Below are positions 46,846-56,319 of a stretch of 56,965 nucleotides of DNA, in pieces. How positions within the stretch are numbered: position 1 is the first letter of the stretch; each line of letters opens with the position of its first letter. The stretch lies in the NCBI GenBank assembly GCA_030699385.1, contig JAUYMY010000010.1, positions 1-56,965 on the forward strand, written 5' to 3'. This DNA is from Methylobacter sp. GTDB lineage: Bacteria; Pseudomonadota; Gammaproteobacteria; Methylococcales; Methylomonadaceae. The notes under the pieces were generated by a model. It saw only the letters and a program-made list of their open reading frames with translations, did no database searches and was not told the DNA's origin. A program made the translations under genes and the position numbers.

Positions 46846-49248
46846 TTGTTATCCATGTTTAATACCTTAAAGCTCCCCTTGGCCTCACTGAAACTTAATG
46901 TCGATTTGGCGGGCTTTGAGTTCCCCGCCGCGCCGAAGTTGCCGGATACGATTTTGGGTCAGTCCAGGGCGCAGTCGGCGCTGGAGTTTGGCATTGCGAT
47001 GAGCAATCCCGGCTACAATATTTTTGTCATGGGCGAGCCGGGTTTAGGGCGTTTATCGATGATTACTCATCATTTGGAGGCTGAAGCTAAAGCTCACCCG
47101 GCACCGCCGTCTTATGCTTATGTCGATAATTTCGATAATCCAAGAGAACCCGTGGTGCTTGAATTGCCGGCAGAACACGGGCAGATTCTCAGTAAAGACA
47201 TCGAAAAATTGATCGACAATCTGCTGGCAACTTTCCCCGCCGCTTTTGAAAGCCCGACTTACCAGCAAAAAAAAGGCGCTATCGAGCGCCATTACAATCA
47301 GTATTACAACAATGCCATTGATCTGGTCGATAAAAAGGCGTTGTCCCTGGACATTGCCTTATTTCGGGAAAATGAATCGATTTCTTTTGCGCCTATCCGC
47401 GACAACAAAGCGCTGAACGAAGACCAGTTCACCCAGTTGTCGCTACCGGAACGAGAAAGTTTTCATAAGCATGTCGAGGAACTGGAAGACTATCTGAGCG
47501 AGGTGTTGCTGGAACTACCCCAGTGGCGGCGTGCGATGGTGGAAAAAATCAAGCAACTGGATAACGATACCATCAGTCTGGCGATAGAGCCGCTGTTTGC
47601 CGAGCTCAATGACAGCTACCAAAACATCGACGATGTAATCAGCTTTTTGGCGGAAATCAAAAAGAATCTGGGCAACACCATTGCCGATTACCTGATGCCG
47701 GTGCGCACACCGGAACCGCAGGATAATACGACTAAACGGCTGCTGCTGACCGAGCTGTACGCGCCCAATATTCTGGTCGATAACAAACAGGAAAGCGGCG
47801 CGCCGATTATTTACGAACCGCACCCGATTTATCAAAACTTGTTTGGACGCATCGAATATGTCAGCGATCAAGGCGCGTTGGTGACCAATTACCGCCGCAT
47901 TTGCGCCGGTTCGTTGCACAGAGCCAACGGCGGCTATTTGGTGCTCGATGCGGAAAAACTGCTGAATTACCCGTTCGTATGGGAAGGTCTAAAACGCGCG
48001 CTGCAATCCGAGCGCATTGAAATCGAATCGCCTTATTCGGATTTGGGCATCAGCACCACGACGCTCAAGCCCGAAGTCATCCCGCTCAATGTCAAAGTCA
48101 TTTTGGTCGGCTCCCGTGATATTTATTATCTGCTGGAAGAATTGGACGATGAGTTTAACGAAATGTTCAAAATCCTGGCCGACTTTGACAATTATATCCC
48201 GCGCAACGATGAATCGATGCAGCGTTTTATTTTGCTGATGATTAGACAGGCCGCCGATTCCGGCGCCAAACCGTTAACGCAGGCAGCGATTGAATGCCTG
48301 ATTGAACACAGCTGTCGGCTGGCCGAAAACCAGCATCATTTTTCGGCGCGCATTAAAGACTCGATAGAAATTATCGCCGAAGCCAACCTGTTTTGCCGCC
48401 GCGACCATCAGCCGGTTTGCGACCGCTTGCATATCGAACAGGCCTTGAGCGCAAGGGAACACCGCAACGGCAGGATGCCGGAAAACATCCTCGAAGAAAT
48501 GCTGGCCGGAACCATTCTGATCGACACCGAAGGCGAAGCGATGGGCAAAGTCAACGGCTTAACCGTGCTCGAAGTCGGCGGCAGCAGTTTTGGCGCGCCG
48601 GTGCGCATCACCGCCAGCGTGCATCCGGGTTCACGCGGTATCGTCGATGTCGAGCGCGAAGTGGAACTGGGGCAATCCATCCATTCCAAAGGCGTGATGA
48701 TTTTGACCGGCTATCTGGGTCACACTTACGCCCAGCAATTTCCGCTGGCTATTTCCGGCAGTATCGCCATCGAACAATCTTACGGCTACATCGATGGCGA
48801 CAGCGCGTCACTGGCCGAGTTGTGCTGTCTCATTTCCGCGCTGACCTGGACGCCGATCAAGCAGACTTTTGCTGTCACCGGCTCCATTAATCAATACGGC
48901 GAAGTGCAGGCGGTTGGTGGTGTCAACGAAAAAATCGAAGGCTTTTTCAGATTATGCAAGGCGCGTGGCCTGAACGGACAACATGCCGCGATTATCCCTG
49001 CGGCCAACAAACGCAACCTGATGTTGAAACAGGAAGTGATAGACGCCGTAGCGGCCGGACTGTTTGCGGTGTACGCGGTATCCTGTGTTGACGAAACCTT
49101 GGAATTATTAACCGGACAAGAAGCCGGCGCTGTCGACAGCGAAGGCTTGTTTCCTGAAAACAGCATTAATTTTAAAGCCATTTCCCGGCTCAAAGAGATT
49201 TCGGATATGGCTACAGATGACGAGGATGACAAGGAAGAAGGGGGCTAA
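46846..49248 (+). CDS. Lon-like ATP-dependent protease (LonB/AsrA type)
   Basis: An 800-residue protein. The AAA-like region (about 30-560) has a Walker A of the form GEPGLGRLS, where Arg replaces Lys, as usual in this subgroup. The C-terminal Lon protease domain carries the catalytic Ser653 in GDSASLAEL and Lys696 in GGVNEKIEG, 43 residues apart as in Lon. Family members such as Pseudomonas AsrA are linked to heat and aminoglycoside stress. Two starts are possible: TTG at 46846 (a weak GAG lies upstream) or ATG at 46855. It ends in an acidic tail. Confidence 0.92.
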   Translation: MLSMFNTLKLPLASLKLNVDLAGFEFPAAPKLPDTILGQSRAQSALEFGIAMSNPGYNIFVMGEPGLGRLSMITHHLEAEAKAHPAPPSYAYVDNFDNPREPVVLELPAEHGQILSKDIEKLIDNLLATFPAAFESPTYQQKKGAIERHYNQYYNNAIDLVDKKALSLDIALFRENESISFAPIRDNKALNEDQFTQLSLPERESFHKHVEELEDYLSEVLLELPQWRRAMVEKIKQLDNDTISLAIEPLFAELNDSYQNIDDVISFLAEIKKNLGNTIADYLMPVRTPEPQDNTTKRLLLTELYAPNILVDNKQESGAPIIYEPHPIYQNLFGRIEYVSDQGALVTNYRRICAGSLHRANGGYLVLDAEKLLNYPFVWEGLKRALQSERIEIESPYSDLGISTTTLKPEVIPLNVKVILVGSRDIYYLLEELDDEFNEMFKILADFDNYIPRNDESMQRFILLMIRQAADSGAKPLTQAAIECLIEHSCRLAENQHHFSARIKDSIEIIAEANLFCRRDHQPVCDRLHIEQALSAREHRNGRMPENILEEMLAGTILIDTEGEAMGKVNGLTVLEVGGSSFGAPVRITASVHPGSRGIVDVEREVELGQSIHSKGVMILTGYLGHTYAQQFPLAISGSIAIEQSYGYIDGDSASLAELCCLISALTWTPIKQTFAVTGSINQYGEVQAVGGVNEKIEGFFRLCKARGLNGQHAAIIPAANKRNLMLKQEVIDAVAAGLFAVYAVSCVDETLELLTGQEAGAVDSEGLFPENSINFKAISRLKEISDMATDDEDDKEEGG

Positions 49249-49296
49249 TTAACACGAAGCCTGAGGCTATTTTCTGAAAGAGACATACCAAAAATT

Positions 49297-49354
49297 GTCC
49301 ACGAAAAGCACGAAAAAACACGAAAATTTCGTGGTTTTCGTGCTTTTCGTGGAC
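49297..49354. repeat. Dispersed 'TCCACGAAAA' repeat, copy 3, near-perfect palindrome
   Basis: Arms 49297-49325 and 49327-49354 are nearly exact reverse complements (GTCCACGAAAAGCACGAAAA), differing by one insertion and one base. The same blocks appear at 4450 and 30424. It lies 48 bases after the Lon-like gene stop and could end its transcription; the arms are longer than a normal terminator. Confidence 0.75.
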
Positions 49355-49402
49355 TTTATCTGATCTCAAGGGATGTTATTTCCCGTAAATGGCCTGAAAC
49401 AA

Positions 49403-49435
49403 TGTCATCTTATTGACATCGATCTGTCATATAAA
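49403..49435 (+). promoter_or_regulatory. Candidate Pho box (three 11-bp repeats)
   Basis: TGTCAT, TGACAT and TGTCAT start at 49403, 49414 and 49425, each 11 bases apart, and the last reads CTGTCATATAAA, very close to the PhoB consensus. A CATAAT that may serve as -10 is at 49452-49457. The predicted target is the small gene at 49491. The site matches PhoB binding known from E. coli; control by phosphate limitation is inference. Confidence 0.6.
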
Positions 49436-49490
49436 TTTAATCATGGTGCGGCATAATCTGGCTGAAATTAACTAAACAGCAGGTATTGTT

Positions 49491-49706
49491 ATGATTATCA
49501 ATTGGATTGCCGCAAAGGCGCTGCCGTATTTATCGATGGATGACGCCGAACTCGATGAGCTTAGCGTCAACTTTGATTTTGCCTTGAGCGCGGAAATAAT
49601 GGCGATGTTATATACGCAAAATGCAACATGCCCACCGGCTGACGTGGCGGGGGCGGTTGGGATAATGCATTGGGCTCTGGATGAGCATGAGCTGGCATTA
49701 GCCTGA
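49491..49706 (+). CDS. Small protein of unknown function behind a Pho box
   Basis: A 71-residue acidic protein (MIINWIAAKALPYLSMD at the start), with an Asp/Glu-rich middle and a C-terminal AVGIMHWALDEHELALA. I do not recognise it. No strong ribosome site is visible before the ATG. It is the only gene in a position to answer the Pho box upstream, and it converges with the BON lipoprotein gene, 8 bases apart. Confidence 0.5.
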   Translation: MIINWIAAKALPYLSMDDAELDELSVNFDFALSAEIMAMLYTQNATCPPADVAGAVGIMHWALDEHELALA

Positions 49707-49714
49707 GCTTCTTG

Positions 49715-50017
49715 TTATTTGACAATGAGGCTGTTATTGACTGACTTGACGCCTTTAACTTTTCTTGCCAATTCGACCGCTCTAGTGACGGCACCGGCGG
49801 AATCGACAAAGCCGCTTAATTGCACAACACCCTTGAATGATTCAACGCTGATTTGTAGCAATTTAAGCCGGGAATCACCGAGTATTGAGGTTTTTACTTT
49901 AGTTGTCAGTACCGAATCATCCAGATATTCGCCTGTACTTTCATGAGTCGAGCCTCCCGCACAAGCGGCAATCAACAGCGTCAATAACAAACTACTCATC
50001 AACTTAATTTTTTTCAT
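49715..50017 (-). CDS. BON-domain lipoprotein
   Basis: A 100-residue lipoprotein. The signal ends in the lipobox LIAAC with Cys19. A single BON domain spans about 35-100 (LTTKVKTSILGDSR, GVVQLSGFVDS, VKSVNNSLIVK). Related OsmY/DolP-type proteins sit in the periplasm near membranes under osmotic or envelope stress. It lies downstream of the CHAD gene on the same strand, 89 bases away. Confidence 0.9.
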   Translation of the reverse strand: MKKIKLMSSLLLTLLIAACAGGSTHESTGEYLDDSVLTTKVKTSILGDSRLKLLQISVESFKGVVQLSGFVDSAGAVTRAVELARKVKGVKSVNNSLIVK

Positions 50018-50106
50018 AATGCTTTTAACCTAAAGGATGTCAGTAAAAAAAACGGGTAATAACGTTATGCTCCAGTTTAAATCATACAATCAATGTATTC
50101 CACCCT

Positions 50107-51642
50107 TCAGCCTTTAACGCTGCCGGTCAGCAACTTAAAAGCGGCGCGGTTTTCTGCCTGACTAAAATCCTCAAAGCGCGCAGCAAACTCGTTGCGGGCA
50201 TGACATCGATGCGCATCAAGGTCTTGTATCAAGACCCCCATGGCTAAAAAAGTGGCCGCAGGGATATTCAGCGCGATCATTTCGTCACTGAAGTGTTTAA
50301 GTGTATGTTCCTGCACGGCATAATCCTGAAAGTCGCCTAACACTTCCTGTAGCCCTTTCAGCGTTTTAATCAGGCGTTTTATCTCTACTTCGGGGTACAG
50401 GCTTTGGAAAAATTCCATTAAATAGCGCAGTTTTTTACACGATTTTCTTAAATGATGCAGCGTTTCGGCCTCGGATGTGCCGGTAATGGCCTTGCCTTCT
50501 TTTAATACGCGATTAAACACTTTCCACAGCCTGCGGTCAGCCAGCTCTTTAATGCTCAGTTTGGCATTAGGTTCCAGCGCTTGTTTATAGCAGGGCTCTT
50601 TAAGGTATTGTTCCCATTCGGTTAAGGCAGAGCGGTACTTGTCCGATTGCAGTTTTGTTGCCAGTTCTTTTTGGGCTTTTTGCTGTTTGGCCGACAAAAA
50701 ATCATATAAGGGGTTCAGCTCCTCCCGGATTGATTCCGGCAAGCTGCTTTTGTAGCGCTCGAAATTTAGCAGATACACATCCAAATCGCGCGTCGGCCCG
50801 GTAATCTGGCCCAGCCAGGAGAAAAAATCGGCATAGTGCGCTGAGATATTGGCAGGGAATATACCTTTGATTTGACTGAGGCCGGCGCGGGTTCGCCTGA
50901 CCGCCACCCTAAAGTCATGTAAAAATTCGCTGTCGATGTCGGCAATGGTGCCCTGTTCATTGGTTTTCAGGGCTTTTAGCAGGTGGCTGTAGATGTATTT
51001 GCTGGCAATATCGGCGCGCATGTCGGGTGCAAGGTTGATATTCAATTTTGATGAATAATCTTTCGGCTTACGGCCATGATAGTGCAGTGCGGCGAGCAAG
51101 ATAGGTTTATCGGTGGCGCTGACACCTAGCGTTGTCATTAAGTGCCCGGCAATATGCCTAGCGGTTTTACGCTGGCCTTTTTCGGCTTGCAGCAGTATGC
51201 GGGTATTGAGCATTCCGTACTCTTCTATCAACAGCTGGAGGGTGATTTTTTCATCGTCGTCAATAAGTGCGAGCTGATGCTGCACAACATCGACGCTGCA
51301 TAGCGGCACTAAGGCGCGCATGTCCAGCAAGGGCGCCAGCGTGTCGCGTATCAGTCCGGGTTCCAAGTCTTTACTGAAAACGGGCATTTTTTTCAGCGCC
51401 ATGTTGGCGATAACGCGGCCTGTATCGATGGCTCTGACGATCAGTGACGATGCTAATTTGGTCTGGTTAAACTCGCAACTAAGACCACCTGCATACAAGC
51501 GCCAGTCAACGCTGTCGTAATAGGTTTTGCAGACAGACTGTTTGTACACCTCGTGTATGGCCGCTTCATGATTTAATTGAGCGATGATTTTTTCAGCGCT
51601 TACAGTCGTGGGACATTCAAATTGTAACGGCATAGTTATCAC
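50107..51642 (-). CDS. CHAD-domain protein with degenerate CYTH-like N-terminus
   Basis: A 511-residue protein. Residues about 1-190 resemble a CYTH fold but lack the ExExK signature (it begins PLQFECPTTV). Residues about 220-500 are a CHAD domain: HDFRVAVRRTRAGLSQIK near 245 and HHLRKSCKKLRYLMEFF near 400, with many basic residues, as in proteins that bind polyphosphate. The missing signature suggests the N-terminal half is no longer a triphosphatase. A Pho box lies about 0.7 kb past its 3' end, on the other strand. Polyphosphate binding is inference from the domain. Confidence 0.85.
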   Translation of the reverse strand: MITMPLQFECPTTVSAEKIIAQLNHEAAIHEVYKQSVCKTYYDSVDWRLYAGGLSCEFNQTKLASSLIVRAIDTGRVIANMALKKMPVFSKDLEPGLIRDTLAPLLDMRALVPLCSVDVVQHQLALIDDDEKITLQLLIEEYGMLNTRILLQAEKGQRKTARHIAGHLMTTLGVSATDKPILLAALHYHGRKPKDYSSKLNINLAPDMRADIASKYIYSHLLKALKTNEQGTIADIDSEFLHDFRVAVRRTRAGLSQIKGIFPANISAHYADFFSWLGQITGPTRDLDVYLLNFERYKSSLPESIREELNPLYDFLSAKQQKAQKELATKLQSDKYRSALTEWEQYLKEPCYKQALEPNAKLSIKELADRRLWKVFNRVLKEGKAITGTSEAETLHHLRKSCKKLRYLMEFFQSLYPEVEIKRLIKTLKGLQEVLGDFQDYAVQEHTLKHFSDEMIALNIPAATFLAMGVLIQDLDAHRCHARNEFAARFEDFSQAENRAAFKLLTGSVKG

Positions 51643-51713
51643 TGCGTAGGTTCATGAGTCGTCATAGTCAGCCCTTAAGCGTAACAGCCTATTATTAATG
51701 TTTTATGACATCT

Positions 51714-52328
51714 TCATTCAAGCAGCGCTGTTAATAAAGGCCGCAGTTTGTTCAATTGCCGTTGCCGAATCAGGCGATTGGCGATGATGATGCTTTTTAA
51801 TTCGGTCAGCGCCTGGGCAAAAACATCATTGACCACCAGATAATCAAACTCATCATGATGGCTGATTTCGGTCACCGCATCGCGCATCCGGCGGGCAATG
51901 GTTTGTTCGTCATCCTGGCCGCGATTTCTAAGGCGCTGCAATAGCACATCAGTCGAAGGCGGCAAGATGAAAATGGACAGGCTGTCGGGCAGCAGTTTTT
52001 TGATCTGCTCGGCGCCCTGCCAGTCGATTTCAAGAATCACGTCCAAACCTTGTTTCAGGTTGTCTTCTACGGTTTTCTGCGCGGTGCCGTAAAAATTATC
52101 GAACACCTGAGCATGTTCAAGAAACGCCTGTTGTTCGCGCATCGCCTGAAAGTCGGCGGCGGAAACAAAATAATAATCCTGTCCATGGACTTCGCCCGGC
52201 CGCATTGGGCGCGTGGTGTGGGAGACCGATACGCTCAGGAGGTCAAGGTCGGCCACCAGTTGTTTAACCAGACTGGTTTTACCGGCGCCGGACGGGGCGG
52301 AAATAATATACAGTTTGCCAATATTCAT
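51714..52328 (-). CDS. gmk: Guanylate kinase
   Basis: A 204-residue kinase. P-loop SAPSGAGKTSL is at residue 10, and SVSHTTRPMRPGEVHGQDYYF binds GMP. It phosphorylates GMP to GDP. It stands downstream of pgl on the same strand, 39 bases away. In many relatives yicC is the neighbour; here it is not. Confidence 0.97.
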   Translation of the reverse strand: MNIGKLYIISAPSGAGKTSLVKQLVADLDLLSVSVSHTTRPMRPGEVHGQDYYFVSAADFQAMREQQAFLEHAQVFDNFYGTAQKTVEDNLKQGLDVILEIDWQGAEQIKKLLPDSLSIFILPPSTDVLLQRLRNRGQDDEQTIARRMRDAVTEISHHDEFDYLVVNDVFAQALTELKSIIIANRLIRQRQLNKLRPLLTALLE

Positions 52329-52367
52329 GGTTTTTAAGATGAAAAGTTCATGGAAAAAAGACCAAAT

Positions 52368-53051
52368 TTACGGTTTATAGGCGTCGTTATCAATATAAAT
52401 ATCGATGGGATTTTCCGGCACGATAGCCGCGACCGGCAAATCCGCCCCTGAACGCCATTGCTGAACGGCGTCCTGTTTATTCGCGCCGGTGATTAAAAAA
52501 ATCAGTTCCCGCGTGTTACCCAAAGCCTTGGCGCTGATTGAAATACGCTCAGGCGGCGGTTTGGGCGAATTGTAAACCGCGTGAACCAGCTCGTCCTGCG
52601 GGTGTTGATGGCCGGGAAACAGGCTGGCGGTATGACCGTCTTCGCCGATGCCCAGCAACACCATGTCGAACAGTCCGGCCTTGCTGACCGCGAGTTGATA
52701 ACGGTCGGCGCCGACTTCCGGCCCCAATTCGGCGGGCATGGTGTATATCTGATTGGCCGGGATCGCGACTTTATCCAACAGAACTTGGCTTGCCATCAGG
52801 CTGTTGCGGTCTTGATGATCGGCAGGCAAACAGCGTTCGTCGCCGTAATAAATCACCCAGTTAGCCCAGTCGGCCTTGGACTCGGCTAAGAGTCGATAGA
52901 CTTTTTCCGGGGTGCTGCCGCCAGCTAATACCAGCTTGAATTTGCCGCGTTCGGCAATGGCGGTGTCAGCGGCGTTAAGAATGTGCGAGCAGGCGGCAAA
53001 AGCTACGTTATCTGCGGTTTCTAAAGCGTGCCAGCGGCTGTTTTGTTGCAT
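52368..53051 (-). CDS. pgl: 6-phosphogluconolactonase
   Basis: A 227-residue DevB/SOL-type lactonase. The stretches LAGGSTPEKVYRLLA and GIGEDGHTASLFPGH are typical, and it is distinct from the E. coli beta-propeller Pgl. It hydrolyses 6-phosphogluconolactone. The ATG follows the zwf stop directly, so the two are coupled. Confidence 0.95.
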   Translation of the reverse strand: MQQNSRWHALETADNVAFAACSHILNAADTAIAERGKFKLVLAGGSTPEKVYRLLAESKADWANWVIYYGDERCLPADHQDRNSLMASQVLLDKVAIPANQIYTMPAELGPEVGADRYQLAVSKAGLFDMVLLGIGEDGHTASLFPGHQHPQDELVHAVYNSPKPPPERISISAKALGNTRELIFLITGANKQDAVQQWRSGADLPVAAIVPENPIDIYIDNDAYKP

Positions 53052-54539
53052 TTATTTACACTCCGGGGTTAGTGAACTGCGCCAGGTTTGGCTGTCTTTG
53101 TCGAATAAACGGCGGCTGTCTTCCGGCCCCCAGGAACCGGCGGGATAGGTGACGATATGGTCACGTTCTATCGCCCAGGTTTGCAGGATAGGGTCGACAA
53201 TGCGCCACGCATATTCTACTTCATCAAAACGCAGAAATAACGAGCGGTCGCCTTTTAATACGTCCAATAACAAGTCTTCGTAGGCGTCGATGGCCTTTTC
53301 ATTTTCCTGCCGGAAACTGGCATCGAGACTGCTGGAGCGGGTGCGCATTTCAAGACCCGGTTCCTTGACCGTCATTTCGATGCGGATGAATTCTTCCGGC
53401 TGTATGCCGAGCAACACCCAGTTCGGATTCATGCACTGCACCTCGGTGCCGCGAAAAAACTGCAACGGCGGATGACGGAAACAAATCGAAATAACCGATT
53501 GCGTTTTTGCCATGCGCTTGCCGGTGCGCAGATAAAACGGCACGCCACGCCAGCGCCAGTTGTCGATATACAACTTCATTGCGGCATAAGTTTCGGTGAT
53601 GCTGTTCGCCGCTATGCCGTCTTCCTGCAAATAGCCGTTGACCCGTTCGCCGTTGATATTACCTTTGCCGTATTGGGCGCGGAAAGAATGGCCGTGTACC
53701 GCTTCCCGGGGAATCGGGCGGATCGATTTCAGCACTTTGACCTTTTCGTCGCGCAGCGATTCGGCTTCCATCGACACCGGCGGTTCCATCGCCACCAGCG
53801 TCAGTAATTGCAGCAAATGGCTTTGCAGCATGTCGCGCATGGCGCCGGCGTGGTCGTAGTAATCGGCGCGGCTGCCGATGCCGATGTCCTCGGAATGGGT
53901 GATCTGGATATGATCGATATAATTGCGGTTCCACAACGGCTCCAGCATCACATTGGCAAAACGGAACACCAGCACATTTTGCACCATGCCTTTGCCCAAA
54001 TAATGGTCGATGCGGTAGATTTGCTCCTCGCTCAAATAGCGGCTGATGCGTTTTTGCAAAGCCTGGGCGCTGTCCAAATCGTAACCGAACGGCTTTTCGA
54101 TAATCACCCGCCGCCAGCCGTATTCCTCATCGAACAGCTGGTTATTGCTTAACAGCTCCATCACCCCGCCAAAGTCCGAGGGGCTGATGGACAAATAAAA
54201 GGCGATATTTTTAGGGAAATGATGCCCGTCATTCAGCAGGGCCGCCAATTCGCTGTAGCATTGCGGCTGCGCTATGTCGCCTTGATGATAATGCAGACGG
54301 GCGCTAAAGCGTTGAAAAACCGCCTCGTCAAAATCGTCCGGCGCTTTGTCCTCAATCATCCGCCGGACTTCAGCCAGCCAGGTTTCCTGATCCCACGGCC
54401 TACGCCCTATGGCCAGAATGCGGGTGCCTTCAGGCAGGCGGTTGGCGGCGTCCAGACGGTACAATGACGGCATCAATTTAATCCGGGATAGATTTCCGGT
54501 GGCGCCAAAAATAGTGTAAGTACAGGGTTCGGCTTTCAT
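53052..54539 (-). CDS. zwf: Glucose-6-phosphate 1-dehydrogenase
   Basis: A 495-residue dehydrogenase. The NADP loop is GATGNLSRIKL, the substrate signature is RIDHYLGKG near 185. It makes 6-phosphogluconolactone and reduced cofactor. Order in transcription is gnd, zwf, pgl, covering the oxidative pentose phosphate route; in RuMP methylotrophs this can run as a formaldehyde-oxidising cycle, which would fit the guess about the host. Confidence 0.97.
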   Translation of the reverse strand: MKAEPCTYTIFGATGNLSRIKLMPSLYRLDAANRLPEGTRILAIGRRPWDQETWLAEVRRMIEDKAPDDFDEAVFQRFSARLHYHQGDIAQPQCYSELAALLNDGHHFPKNIAFYLSISPSDFGGVMELLSNNQLFDEEYGWRRVIIEKPFGYDLDSAQALQKRISRYLSEEQIYRIDHYLGKGMVQNVLVFRFANVMLEPLWNRNYIDHIQITHSEDIGIGSRADYYDHAGAMRDMLQSHLLQLLTLVAMEPPVSMEAESLRDEKVKVLKSIRPIPREAVHGHSFRAQYGKGNINGERVNGYLQEDGIAANSITETYAAMKLYIDNWRWRGVPFYLRTGKRMAKTQSVISICFRHPPLQFFRGTEVQCMNPNWVLLGIQPEEFIRIEMTVKEPGLEMRTRSSSLDASFRQENEKAIDAYEDLLLDVLKGDRSLFLRFDEVEYAWRIVDPILQTWAIERDHIVTYPAGSWGPEDSRRLFDKDSQTWRSSLTPECK

Positions 54540-54590
54540 AAGCAGTAGCGCCTCGTGGTTGTTTGGGGTAGGTATCTCAACAGACCCGAT

Positions 54591-56036
54591 TTAGACAGTA
54601 TAAGTCGTCGAAGCGGTTTTACCGCCACGCCCAGTCCAATCGGTGTGGAAAAATTGGCCTCTGGGTTGGTCTAGCCGTTCATAGGTATGGGCGCCGAAAT
54701 AATCCCGTTGCGCCTGCAATAAATTGGCCGGTAAGCGTGCGCTGCGATAACCGTCGTAATAGGCCAGCGCGGACGAAAATGCCGGCGTTGGAATGGCGTA
54801 CTCAATGCCTAAAATCACCGCTTTGCGCCAACCTTGATCGGCTTGCTTGAGGGCATCGGCAAAAAAATCGGCCAACAACAGGTTTTCCAAGCCCGGATCG
54901 GCAACATAAGCCTGCTTGATGTCGCTTAAAAAGCGGCTGCGGATAATGCAGCCGCCGCGCCACATCAGCGCAATATCGCCGTAATTAAGCGACAAGTCAT
55001 AGTCTTTCGATGCTTGGCGCATCAACTGAAAACCCTGGGCATAAGACACAATCTTGGCGGCATACAAAGCGTCACCAATCGCCTTGATCGCGGCTTTTTT
55101 ATCGCCGGTAAAGGGCTGGGCGTGTTTTGGCAAGACCGCCGCCGCCCTAACCCGTTCGTCTTTTTGCGCAGACAGGCAGCGCGCAAACACCGACTCGCCA
55201 ATCAAAGTTAATGGAATGCCCAATTCCAGCGCGTTAATGCCCGCCCATTTGCCGGTGCCTTTTTGCCCGGCAGTGTCGAGGATTTTTTCGACTAAGGGCT
55301 GGCCGTCTGTATCGTGGTAAGCCAGGATAGCCGCAGTAATTTCAATCAAATAAGAGCTTAATTCGCGCTGATTCCATTCGGCAAATACCGACTGCATGTC
55401 CGCGGCGCTTAAACCCAAGCCCTCGGACATCAGCTGATAAGCCTCGCAAATCAACTGCATATCGCCGTATTCGATACCGTTATGCACCATCTTGACATAA
55501 TGTCCGGCGCCGTTGTCGCCCACCCATTCGCAGCAAGGCTGGCCATCGACTTGTGCGCTGATTGCCTGGAAAATTGGTTTAACCGCAGGCCACGCCGCTT
55601 TGTTGCCGCCCGGCATGATAGACGGGCCGTGTCGCGCGCCTTCTTCGCCGCCGGAAACGCCTGCGCCCAGATAAAGGATATTTTTTTCCTTTAATGCGAG
55701 CGTGCGCCGATGGGTGTCGGTAAACAGTGAATTGCCGCCATCGACAACAATATCACCGGGTGACAACAGCGGCACTAGGCTGTCGATAACCTGATCAACC
55801 ACCTGACCGGCCTTGACCATCAGCATCACGATGCGCGGCGATTCCAGCTGATCGACCAACGCCTGCAGCGAATGTGTACCGATAATGGAAGTGTTTTTTG
55901 CCGGCCCGGCTAAAAACTCGTCGACGACGTGAGCGGTACGGTTATAAACCGCCACTTTAAAACCGTGGTCGTTCATATTAAGCACCAGATTTTGCCCCAT
56001 TACCGCGAGGCCGATTAAGCCGATATTTGCTGTCAT
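54591..56036 (-). CDS. gnd: 6-phosphogluconate dehydrogenase (decarboxylating)
   Basis: A 481-residue dehydrogenase. The NADP loop is GLAVMGQNLVLNM, the catalytic Lys lies in GHYVKMVHNGIEYGDM near 183, and DGGNSL and the GGEEGARHGPS stretch are present. It oxidises 6-phosphogluconate to ribulose-5-phosphate, the carrier in formaldehyde fixation. First gene of the gnd-zwf-pgl-gmk run; 51 bases separate it from zwf. Confidence 0.97.
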   Translation of the reverse strand: MTANIGLIGLAVMGQNLVLNMNDHGFKVAVYNRTAHVVDEFLAGPAKNTSIIGTHSLQALVDQLESPRIVMLMVKAGQVVDQVIDSLVPLLSPGDIVVDGGNSLFTDTHRRTLALKEKNILYLGAGVSGGEEGARHGPSIMPGGNKAAWPAVKPIFQAISAQVDGQPCCEWVGDNGAGHYVKMVHNGIEYGDMQLICEAYQLMSEGLGLSAADMQSVFAEWNQRELSSYLIEITAAILAYHDTDGQPLVEKILDTAGQKGTGKWAGINALELGIPLTLIGESVFARCLSAQKDERVRAAAVLPKHAQPFTGDKKAAIKAIGDALYAAKIVSYAQGFQLMRQASKDYDLSLNYGDIALMWRGGCIIRSRFLSDIKQAYVADPGLENLLLADFFADALKQADQGWRKAVILGIEYAIPTPAFSSALAYYDGYRSARLPANLLQAQRDYFGAHTYERLDQPRGQFFHTDWTGRGGKTASTTYTV

Positions 56037-56244
56037 GTTAACGTCCTATTTAAGTTTTCAGGGAGTGCGGGTGCAGTACAATGTTTATAGCTTATTTTTA
56101 TTACCATGAAGATAATGAAGGGAAAGCGTCCTAATTAACTTCTTGTATTCAAAGCATAAGTGCAATTGATAATTATCGGATTTGAAGAGGGTTAGCTGCT
56201 ATGGTTGCCGGTTTTTTTCAATCCGACCAAAGACGATAAAACCC

Positions 56245-56319
56245 ATGAGAAACTACAAGCAACTAACCCAAGAACAACGATACCAGATTGAGATATTAAA
56301 TCGAGTTGTGTTTAACTAA
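56245..56319 (+). pseudogene. IS30-type transposase N-terminal fragment
   Basis: Twenty-four codons with a stop, starting MRNYKQLTQEQRYQIEI, a typical IS30-family opening. After about 20 residues the sequence turns into a different protein (RVVFN, the HigB remnant below). Only this 60-base piece of the element is left. Nothing else was found in 56037-56244. Confidence 0.65.

Noticed and set aside
46846..49248. Walker A with Arg instead of Lys as a broken ATPase
   Set aside because: The GxGR form is, to my knowledge, normal in this Lon-like subgroup, and the Ser-Lys protease dyad is intact.
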